Shown here: positions 47,890 to 54,212 of the stretch, in pieces | Numbering within the stretch: the stretch's first letter is position 1 | Layout of the letters: each line of letters starts with the position of its first letter | Program-made: the position numbers and the translations under genes | Notes under the pieces: generated by a model | Database searches by the model: none | Told to the model about the DNA's origin: nothing | The model's input: the letters and a program-made list of their open reading frames with translations, nothing else | NCBI RefSeq assembly: GCF_004211145.1 | Contig: NZ_SEBS01000002.1 | Location: 1-64,000 of the forward strand | DNA: 64,000 bases | Source: Flavobacterium sp. | GTDB lineage: Bacteria > Bacteroidota > Bacteroidia > Flavobacteriales > Flavobacteriaceae | Direction: 5' to 3'

Positions 47890-49254
47890 TTACCCGAGGA
47901 TTTTATAAAGTTTGTCTGACAATCGGATCCGGTAATCGAGTTTGAAACTCACAAGGTCGCCTTTTTTTGCGATTTCAGCGGGCGCGTCGTTAACGAACAT
48001 TTCTTCGATCGTGAAACGCTGTTCGCCGGTCGTCGGGCCTTTGATCAGGATTTCATTCCCGATGTAGAGTTCGCCTTCTTCGACGAGGAATTGTCCGATG
48101 CTCGCTTTCGGAAAAAAATGAATTCCTTTCGCGACATACGACTTTTTAACCTTGCTCTTTGCACTTTGTACTTTGCTCTTTTGCACTTCCTCAGCAACCG
48201 CTGTTCCAACCACGCCGTCACCCGAATTCCGGAACGTCAACACATCCGATTTCCCTTTTTTGAAAATCATGTTTCCGTTCTTGATGCCGCGGCGCAACGC
48301 TTTTTGTTCGTCTTCAGGCAAATGGATTACCTCTACGCAAGCCGTCGAACAACAACCTTCCATCGTCGCGGCACATTCGTCGCATTGGATGAACAGCAAG
48401 TGGCACGATTCGTTCGCGCAATTCGTGTGGTTGTCGCACGGTTTCCCGCATTGGTGGCAATTCGAGACGATGTCGCTTGTGATTCTTTCGCCGAGGCGTT
48501 GGTCGAACACGAAATTCTTTCCGATAAACTTGCTTTGCAAACCTTCGGCTTTCACCTGGCGCGTATATTCGATGATGCCGCCTTCAAGTTGGTAGACGTT
48601 TTCGAATCCTTTGTGTTTAAAGTATGCGCTGGCTTTCTCACATCGGATGCCGCCCGTGCAATACATCAATAATTTCTTGTCGGATTTATGTCCTGAGAGT
48701 TGTTCTTCGATAATCGGGAGCGATTCGCGAAACGTATCCACGTCAGGTTTTATTGCACCTACGAAATGCCCGATCTCGCTTTCATAGTGATTTCGCATAT
48801 CGACCACGATCGTGTTCGGATCTTCCAGGAGCGCGTTGAATTCTTTGGCTTTTAAATGGATTCCGATGTTCGTCACGTCAAGAGTATCGTCGTCCAAACC
48901 ATCGGCAACGATCTTATCGCGCACCTTGATCGTGAGTTTCAAAAACGAATGATCGTCGTGTTCGACCGCGATATTGAGTCGGATCCCTTTCATGAAATCG
49001 TATTCCTCGATCGTATCCTTGAACTCATAGAAATGGTCGGCAGGCAATGAAAGTTGGGCGTTGATGCCTTCATGGGCGACGTAAATCCTTCCCAAAACCT
49101 CAAGCCGGTTCCAGGCTAAAAACAAATCGTCGCGAAATTTTTTCGGGTCTTCGATGCGCGCATAGGCATAGAACGACAAAGTAAGTCGTTGTTTTCCGGC
49201 CTCGTCAATCATGGCCGAACGTTCCTCTGCGCTTAACGTGTTGTACAGTTGCAT
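47890..49254 (-). CDS. trhO: tRNA uridine(34) hydroxylase TrhO (rhodanese family) with C-terminal extension
   Basis: 454 aa; makes 5-hydroxyuridine at tRNA position 34. Central rhodanese domain with catalytic-loop Cys199 and Cys205 in YCTGGIRCEKAS. A Cys/His-rich zinc-finger-like part follows (CHQCGKPCDNHTNCANESCH). The C-terminal ~100 residues are extra relative to the enterobacterial protein. Residues ~357-371 (VQKSKVQSAKSKVKK) are translated from a GCACTTTGTACTTTG word repeat that inserted in frame. Confidence 0.88.
   Translation of the reverse strand: MQLYNTLSAEERSAMIDEAGKQRLTLSFYAYARIEDPKKFRDDLFLAWNRLEVLGRIYVAHEGINAQLSLPADHFYEFKDTIEEYDFMKGIRLNIAVEHDDHSFLKLTIKVRDKIVADGLDDDTLDVTNIGIHLKAKEFNALLEDPNTIVVDMRNHYESEIGHFVGAIKPDVDTFRESLPIIEEQLSGHKSDKKLLMYCTGGIRCEKASAYFKHKGFENVYQLEGGIIEYTRQVKAEGLQSKFIGKNFVFDQRLGERITSDIVSNCHQCGKPCDNHTNCANESCHLLFIQCDECAATMEGCCSTACVEVIHLPEDEQKALRRGIKNGNMIFKKGKSDVLTFRNSGDGVVGTAVAEEVQKSKVQSAKSKVKKSYVAKGIHFFPKASIGQFLVEEGELYIGNEILIKGPTTGEQRFTIEEMFVNDAPAEIAKKGDLVSFKLDYRIRLSDKLYKILG
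48151..48190. repeat. In-frame word repeat inside trhO
   Basis: CTTGCTCTTTGCACTTTG plus TACTTTGCTCTTTTGCACTT on the plus strand. Same words occur upstream of trhO (49291-49318) and before mntR (56135-56178). Confidence 0.85.
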
Positions 49255-49281
49255 GCTATAAACATATTAAGTTAAGTGGTG

Positions 49282-49318
49282 CAAATATAGGCGCAAAAGT
49301 GCAAAGTTCAAAGTGCGG
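49282..49318 (-). promoter_or_regulatory. trhO promoter built partly from a word repeat
   Basis: Minus-strand TTTG (49309-49312), 19 nt, TATATTTG (49282-49289): a full Bacteroidota promoter. The -33 box lies within the tandem CACTTTGAACTTTGCAC words at 49291-49318. Confidence 0.6.
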
Positions 49319-49322
49319 CGTT

Positions 49323-49452
49323 TTTGGGCGTTCCGGCGGCTGGAAAAAAGCTGATCGCATTTTTCCAGCCGCCGTCGGGCTGCAGGCACTCGCTATTTCG
49401 TTCCATTGCATTCCACAAAATGAGCTCAGACAATGCCAGCATCCCTAACGCG
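49323..49452 (+). repeat. Long hairpin element, form B, copy 3
   Basis: TTTGGGCGTTCC, a perfect hairpin GGCGGCTGGAAAAA / TTTTTCCAGCCGCC whose loop is AGCTGATCGCA, GTCGGGC, then a diverged second half ending CATCCCTAACGCGG. Located between divergent genes. Confidence 0.8.
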
Positions 49453-49604
49453 GAAAAATAAAGAAGAAAATCCGGGTAGGGTCAGGCGTCAGAATTTTGT
49501 CTATATAGAAACAGCGTCAAATCATACAACGGAAAAGTATAATTACTTAATAATCAGTGTGATTTGTAACTGTAATTTTAATTCACCATTAAAACCCAAC
49601 GATT

Positions 49605-49811
49605 ATGGAAAGAAGAAATTTTCTATCAAGCTCAGCAAAGATCGTGTTGGTCACGACCGGGCTTTTCGTCTCGGGAAAACTGCTCACTTCGTGCAGTTCC
49701 GATGACGACAGCGGTTATTACGACGACGACGGTTACTACAACGGCGGCTATTACGACGACGATGGCTATTACGATGACGGTTATTATGACGACGACCGAC
49801 GCGCGAACTGA
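49605..49811 (+). CDS. Tiny Tat-type lipoprotein with Asp/Tyr-rich tail (copy 1)
   Basis: 68 aa. N-terminus MERRNFLSSSAKIVL has the RRxFL core of a twin-arginine signal, a hydrophobic stretch and lipobox LLTSC (Cys30). The mature part is almost only Asp, Gly and Tyr: YYDDDGYY and GGYYDDDGYY blocks. No family recognised. An acidic, aromatic tail on an anchored peptide could bind cations or be modified at Tyr or Asp; this is speculation. A similar gene follows 23 bp later. Confidence 0.7.
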   Translation: MERRNFLSSSAKIVLVTTGLFVSGKLLTSCSSDDDSGYYDDDGYYNGGYYDDDGYYDDGYYDDDRRAN

Positions 49812-49834
49812 TTATTAACTTTAAACAACACAAC

Positions 49835-50035
49835 ATGGACAGACGGAACTTCCTCTCAGGCACGGCCAAAATCTTTTTGGTCACATCAGGTTTGTTGGTC
49901 TCGGGCAATCTTTTGAGCGCCTGCAGCAACGATGACGACGGCGGTTATTATGATGACGATGGTTATTATGATGACCGACAATTGCCAAAGCAACAGCAAC
50001 CGCAAAGTTTAAATGGAACTCAGGGTAAAGTTTAG
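49835..50035 (+). CDS. Tiny Tat-type lipoprotein with Asp/Tyr-rich tail (copy 2)
   Basis: 66 aa; clear paralogue of the preceding gene: MDRRNFLSGTAKIFLVTSG, lipobox LLSAC, then DDDGGYYDDDGYYDDR. The tail is shorter and ends in RQLPKQQQPQSLNGTQGKV, which lacks the YD repeats. Likely recent tandem duplication. The stop codon opens a word repeat. Confidence 0.7.
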   Translation: MDRRNFLSGTAKIFLVTSGLLVSGNLLSACSNDDDGGYYDDDGYYDDRQLPKQQQPQSLNGTQGKV

Positions 50036-50148
50036 TTGGTTAACTGGTTAATCGTTTAACTGGCGAGTGGTGGTCTTTCGGAAAATAGAACGCTATCGCC
50101 ATGTCACGCGATTCTACCACTATCCAAATAACCAATTAACCAATTCAA
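50035..50148. repeat. Inverted word repeats (TTGGTTAACTGGTTAATCG type)
   Basis: Left tract 50035-50065 (GGTTAACTGGTTAATCG) and right tract 50124-50148 (AACCAATTAACCAATTC) are in opposite orientation. They flank a ~60-bp spacer and end 8 bp before the glycosyltransferase start. The left tract begins at the stop of the tiny lipoprotein gene. Confidence 0.7.
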
Positions 50149-50156
50149 CACGTACA

Positions 50157-52253
50157 ATGAACATCCTTTTCCTCCACGACACCGACCTTTCCCTACGCCG
50201 CGGCGCCGAGCTCACCATAAACCAGCTCGTTCAACTCGGGATACGGAAAGGTTTTTTCGTGGAAAGCGATTTGCTGTCTGACTTTGAAATTTCGAAAGAC
50301 AAAATCCGCAATGCCGATCTCGTCGTCGTAAACAGCACGTCGCGTTGTAAATTCGAAAAGGAACTCATCGATTTTTTGGTCGACGAGAAAATCAAATATG
50401 CCAAAATCGATTTCGACTATAACTTTTGCGCCCGACGAAACATCATCTGCACGGTCGATCCGGGATATAAACTGTGTTGCGATTCGGGAAAATTCCACGG
50501 TTTCAGGAAACTGTTTTCAAATTCGCTTCTGAACTGTTTCCAATCGCCGAGACATTTTGAAGCGCACAAGGAATTCTTTGGCGAAGCGATCCAGAACATT
50601 TTGATCATGCCGCCGACCGTCGAAGTCGATGCGCTCAAGATTTCACAGGAAAAAGACGATTCCATTATTCCGTTTTTCGGCGATCTGAGTTTTTTGAAAG
50701 GCGCGCGGGCATTCGTGGATTATGCGTCCGAAAATCCGCAACAGCAATTCATTGTCTACGGAAAGAACAAAACCGATTTACTGATTCCGACCAACATCGC
50801 GTTCCACGACATGATCGACAACGAACACGTCCTGGAAATCCTCGGCAAGACCAAACGCTTTTTTTGCCAGCCTTTTTGGCCGGAACCTTCAGGGCGATTG
50901 GCCGCCGAGGCATTCTTGTCGGGTTGTGAAATCATCGCGAACGACAGGATCGGAACATTCTCGTTCGACTTTTATCCGAACGACAAAGAGCGCGCGAAAC
51001 AGGAAATGAAAGATACGCCCGATATTTTCTGGAACCGTATCCAGGAAATCATCGGAACCAAAAAACCCGAAATCCAAACGCTCGGAAAAGTCCTGGTTCA
51101 AAAGAATTCAGGCGGACTAGGCGATATTTTCTTTTGTCTTCCCGCGTTGAAATTGCTTTTGAAAGCGGCCGACGAAGTTCGTTTCGCGGTCGCGCCGCGA
51201 TTGGTCCCGTTCCTTTCGCAGTATATTCAAGACATCAGCATCGTCAATCAGGAAACCGTAAACGAAAGCGAATTTGATACGGTCGTCGAACTCGGAAATT
51301 ACCCGGCGTTCATGGGTTTCAAAATGCCAAACGCGATAAAATACACGACGCACAAACGCGTGCGCCAACACGCGATCCAACATTATATGGATGCGGTGGC
51401 GAAACTGCATCGCGATTTGAATTACGATCGCGTACAATTTCCATATTTTCCAAAAAGAACCGATTGCGAAAATCCGTATTTCACTGTTCATCCGGGAGCA
51501 GGATTTCTGCTAAAAACCTGGCCGGCTAAGCAATTTGCCCAAGTGATCCGAGAAATCCACGATCGTTATCCCGAACTCGGTTGTAAAATTATTCTCGGGC
51601 CCGACGATCCGAATCCACTCGAACATTTCAATGAAATCCCTGATTACATTGCGACCGAAACCGGAAACCTCGAAGCCGTCGGGCAAACGTTGTCAGGTGC
51701 GATTTTTCACGTGGGCAACGATTCCGGGATTACGCATCTGGCTGAAGCCTACAACATTCCCACAGTAGGAATTTATGGACCGACCGGACCCGGCGCCTGG
51801 GGAAGTTTCGCGCAGGAATTCGAAACGATCTGGGGAAAAGATGGTTTTTGCGAAGTGAAATGCGATTATCGCGTACTCGTAAATTGCCAGGACCGCGTGT
51901 GCCTTTCTTCGATTTCGACGCAGAAAGTCGTGGGCGCGGTCTTGAAACTATTGCAGCGATTGTATCCCGAAAGCGACGCCGATTTCATGTTGCATCCGGC
52001 GCTCGAAATAAAATACAGTCCCGACGATTGCTTCCTCAAACTCGCCAACGCCGAATTCACGATCAATTTCAACAACGCGCAAACACGCGAGAACGTCGAG
52101 AACTTATTGTCAGGAAATTTCGAGAACCTCGACGACGAAACGTTGCAGCTCGCCCAATTCCTGCTGGAACAAAACATGATTTTAACGCCTCCGATTGCGT
52201 TGGGCAAAAGCACAAGTGACAATTTGAAACGCGTTCAAAGATCGAATGCCTAG
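50157..52253 (+). CDS. Fused glycosyltransferase (GT4-like + GT9-like) with extra C-terminal domain
   Basis: 698 aa from ATG 50157. Residues ~1-300 look like a GT-B glycosyltransferase: QPFWPEPSGRLAAEAFLSGC (238-257) has the E-x7-E-like donor site. Residues ~305-600 resemble ADP-heptose-type GT9: NSGGLGDIFFCLPALKLL, HPGAGFLLKTWPAKQF (445-460) and HVGNDSGITHLAEAYNIP (518-535). Residues ~610-675 (LHPALEIKYSPDDCFLKLANAEFTIN...) form three strands and a helical part, similar in layout to PqqD/RRE peptide-binding domains; weak. Cys-rich segment 91-127. No signal or membrane helix. It stands next to the tiny lipoproteins. The C-terminal domain and acceptor are unknown. Confidence 0.78.
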   Translation: MNILFLHDTDLSLRRGAELTINQLVQLGIRKGFFVESDLLSDFEISKDKIRNADLVVVNSTSRCKFEKELIDFLVDEKIKYAKIDFDYNFCARRNIICTVDPGYKLCCDSGKFHGFRKLFSNSLLNCFQSPRHFEAHKEFFGEAIQNILIMPPTVEVDALKISQEKDDSIIPFFGDLSFLKGARAFVDYASENPQQQFIVYGKNKTDLLIPTNIAFHDMIDNEHVLEILGKTKRFFCQPFWPEPSGRLAAEAFLSGCEIIANDRIGTFSFDFYPNDKERAKQEMKDTPDIFWNRIQEIIGTKKPEIQTLGKVLVQKNSGGLGDIFFCLPALKLLLKAADEVRFAVAPRLVPFLSQYIQDISIVNQETVNESEFDTVVELGNYPAFMGFKMPNAIKYTTHKRVRQHAIQHYMDAVAKLHRDLNYDRVQFPYFPKRTDCENPYFTVHPGAGFLLKTWPAKQFAQVIREIHDRYPELGCKIILGPDDPNPLEHFNEIPDYIATETGNLEAVGQTLSGAIFHVGNDSGITHLAEAYNIPTVGIYGPTGPGAWGSFAQEFETIWGKDGFCEVKCDYRVLVNCQDRVCLSSISTQKVVGAVLKLLQRLYPESDADFMLHPALEIKYSPDDCFLKLANAEFTINFNNAQTRENVENLLSGNFENLDDETLQLAQFLLEQNMILTPPIALGKSTSDNLKRVQRSNA

Positions 52254-52390
52254 CCCGGATGGAAACGGTTAGCCTTTTGCAGAAAAACCGAGATTTTGGC
52301 TGGGCGCGGCAGCGACCGAAGGAAGCTCGCCGCGCCTCTGGCAAAACCCGGTTTTTCAAGAAAGCTAAAAGCGGACAGCCGGAATATGCT
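52251..52390 (+). repeat. Long hairpin element, form C, copy 3
   Basis: TAGCCCGGATGGAAACGGTT starts at the glycosyltransferase stop codon TAG. It continues AGCCTTTT, a variable stem with GCGACCGAAGGAAGCT, CCGGTTTTTCAAGAAAGC, and ends TAAAAGCGGACAGCCGGAAT. Confidence 0.85.
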
Positions 52391-52429
52391 ACTAAAAAGA
52401 CGTTTTTTATTACTAAAAGCAAAAAACAT

Positions 52430-52800
52430 CGCGCCTCCGTGGCAACCAATCCAAAAAAAACTTCGTGCCTCCGTGCCTTCGTGGCAACTAATCAAAAAAA
52501 CTTCGAGCCTTAGCGCCTTCGAGCCTTCGTGTCAAAAAGCAAGAAAAACTTCGCGCCTCTGCGCCATCGTGGCAACTAATCAGAAACAAAACTTCGTGCC
52601 TCCGTGCCTTCGTGGCAACCAATCAAAAAAAAACCTTCGAGTCTTAGCGTCTTTGTGCCTTCGTGTCAAAAGACCTTCGCGCCTTTGCAGAAAAAAACTT
52701 CGCGCCTCTGCGCCATCGTGGCAACTAATCCGAAAAAAAAACTTCAAGCCTTAACGTCTTCGTGCCTTCGTATCAAAAAGCAAGAAAAACTTCGCGCCTC
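52430..52800 (+). repeat. Higher-order array of CTTCGTGCCTCCGTGCC words
   Basis: About ten blocks of the type CTTCGTGCCTTCGTGGCAAC or CTTCGAGCCTTAGCGCC separated by A-rich spacers. A three-block super-unit of ~131 bp recurs (CTTCGTGCCTCCGTG at 52461 and 52592), with a partial third. Blocks vary, so this is not a CRISPR. Open frames here are translations of repeats. The region 52391-52429 adds nothing recognisable. Confidence 0.85.
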
Positions 52801-52804
52801 CCCC

Positions 52805-52831
52805 AAAAAAAAAGACCGCTAAAAAGCGGCC
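52805..52831 (-). terminator. Terminator of bacilliredoxin gene
   Basis: Minus-strand GGCCGCT / AGCGGTC stem (one G-T pair), TTTT loop, followed by nine T. 23 bp after the stop. Confidence 0.85.
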
Positions 52832-52853
52832 TTCAAACTTCTGTAAAAAATTC

Positions 52854-53264
52854 TTAACAAAATTCGTCGTAAGCGTCCTTCAAATTCTCGGCGATCATCT
52901 CAGCCGGACGGCCTTCAATGTGATGGCGCTCCAACATGTGGACCAATTCCCCGTCTTTGAACAAAGCCATCGATGGAGATGAAGGCGGAAACGGGAACAT
53001 TTTCTCACGTGCTGCGTCAACGGCGTCTTTCTCCATTCCGGCGAAAACCGTAACCAAATGGTCGGGTTTTTTCGCTCCCGCAAGACTCATTTTTGCTCCG
53101 GGACGTGCGTTTCTTGCCGCGCATCCGCAAACCGAATTTACGACAACCAAGGTCGTTCCCGGCTGCGAGAGTGCCGATTCAACTGCATCGGCGCTGTATA
53201 ATTCCTCAAAACCTGCGTCCGAAAGTTCAGCGCGCATCGGTTTTACTAATTCTTCTGGGTACAT
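52854..53264 (-). CDS. Bacilliredoxin, BrxA/BrxB (YphP) family
   Basis: 136 aa from ATG 53264 (MYPEELVKPMRAEL). Thioredoxin-fold protein with the CGC active site (C46, C48) in VVVNSVCGCAARNARPG. In Firmicutes it removes bacillithiol from mixed disulfides; the presence here suggests bacillithiol or a similar low-molecular-weight thiol in this host. The earlier ATG at 53291 overlaps the -7 box and is rejected. Confidence 0.93.
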   Translation of the reverse strand: MYPEELVKPMRAELSDAGFEELYSADAVESALSQPGTTLVVVNSVCGCAARNARPGAKMSLAGAKKPDHLVTVFAGMEKDAVDAAREKMFPFPPSSPSMALFKDGELVHMLERHHIEGRPAEMIAENLKDAYDEFC

Positions 53265-53288
53265 AATTAAATGTCTATAGTTAGGCTG

Positions 53289-53334
53289 CAAAGATACGGC
53301 AATTCCTAATTAACAGTTAACAATTAACAATTTG
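53289..53334 (-). promoter_or_regulatory. -7 element of bacilliredoxin promoter and adjacent word repeat
   Basis: Minus-strand TATCTTTG at 53289-53296. Upstream, 53304-53334 has AATTGTTAATTGTTAACTG words that occupy the -33 region. Confidence 0.5.
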
Positions 53335-53362
53335 AAAAACCGATGGATCCGATAGCCTGAGA

Positions 53363-54127
53363 CTATAATCGGAACGAGAAACCCAGCGATACATAGTAGT
53401 CAGGCGCTTCCTCGGTGATTCCGAAACCGGCTGAAGCGTCGAGCATGAAATCGTCTGAGACCAAATAGGTGAAGCCGCCGTCGGCACTGTGATAAGCCGT
53501 TTCATCTTCAGGCGCGAACCCGAAAACCTCGACATAACAGCCCAATTTTTCAGTTAGTCCGAAGCCGGTCGTCAGTGTGTAGATAAACGTTGCGTTCGGC
53601 GTCATGCCGTTCCATTCGGCGCCAAGATTGTAGCCTAAACTTATGTGTTCCGACAATGTGTGCTGCATCGTAAAACGGAATAAAGCGGCGTAATATTCGG
53701 CTTTAAGTTCTTTCGAGGCGAGGTCAGGAACCTGCAAATGCGCGATGATCGAGGTTTTTGGAATAAATCCTTTTTCTTCAAGAAGTTTCGCCTTGAATCC
53801 GAACAGGACCGGACTCAATCCCGTGATTTTTTTGTCGGGCGCGTTCAACGACGAAAATTCGGTGATGATGCGGAGTTCGAAATTCTCGTTCACGCCGTAT
53901 TTCCATAACGCGGTCGGGTGCACGAAAGTTTCTTCGCCCGCGTTCCCTTTTTCGAACGCAAAACCGATTTCAGCCTGGAACATTCCCGTCGGGACGATCG
54001 CCGGCGTTTCAGTCTGGTCGGGCCTGTCGGTAGCAATCGGATCCTTATGAACGGGCGCTCCGGTATCTTGGGCATTCGAAACGACGCTGTATGTCGTTAA
54101 CGCTACAATTAAATAAATTCGTTTCAT
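53363..54127 (-). CDS. Outer-membrane transporter-like beta-barrel (phenol MetA-type family)
   Basis: 254 aa. Signal peptide MKRIYLIVALTTYSVVSNAQ, then IATDRPDQTETPAIVPTGMFQAEIGF, the typical start of these barrels, and strands to a terminal YVSLGFSFRL. Role in transport not established. It is divergent from mntH and shares with it an intergenic dyad that resembles a DtxR/MntR site, so it may be manganese-regulated. Confidence 0.75.
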   Translation of the reverse strand: MKRIYLIVALTTYSVVSNAQDTGAPVHKDPIATDRPDQTETPAIVPTGMFQAEIGFAFEKGNAGEETFVHPTALWKYGVNENFELRIITEFSSLNAPDKKITGLSPVLFGFKAKLLEEKGFIPKTSIIAHLQVPDLASKELKAEYYAALFRFTMQHTLSEHISLGYNLGAEWNGMTPNATFIYTLTTGFGLTEKLGCYVEVFGFAPEDETAYHSADGGFTYLVSDDFMLDASAGFGITEEAPDYYVSLGFSFRL

Positions 54128-54137
54128 CGCAATTAAA

Positions 54138-54155
54138 TTTTAGACGAATCTAAAA
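54138..54155. promoter_or_regulatory. Dyad TTTTAGACGAATCTAAAA, candidate MntR operator
   Basis: 7-4-7 perfect palindrome 6 bp upstream of the mntH -33 box and 11 bp from the divergent gene's start. DtxR/MntR sites in other bacteria are dyads with TTAG/CTAA halves. Confidence 0.55.
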
Positions 54156-54160
54156 ATAAA

Positions 54161-54191
54161 TTTTGTAACACGAAAAATTATTTTATTTTTG
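54161..54191 (+). promoter_or_regulatory. mntH promoter
   Basis: TTTTG (54161-54165), 18 nt, TATTTTTG (54184-54191): full Bacteroidota promoter; leader ~18 nt to the ATG at 54213. Confidence 0.65.
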
Positions 54192-54212
54192 TTTTGCAAA
54201 ATCGTAATAGCC

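Noticed and set aside
46852..50035. Classical radical-SAM peptide cluster (SPASM type)
   Set aside because: The radical SAM protein has no C-terminal Cys cluster and is cotranscribed with trhO on the opposite strand to the small genes, so a direct partnership is only weakly supported.
52259..52754. Open frames of 84 and 152 codons
   Set aside because: They translate the form-C element and the CTTCGTGCC array; no start context and repeated peptide content.
52430..52800. Possible CRISPR array
   Set aside because: Blocks and spacers vary in length and sequence, spacers are A-rich and near-identical, and no cas genes are near.
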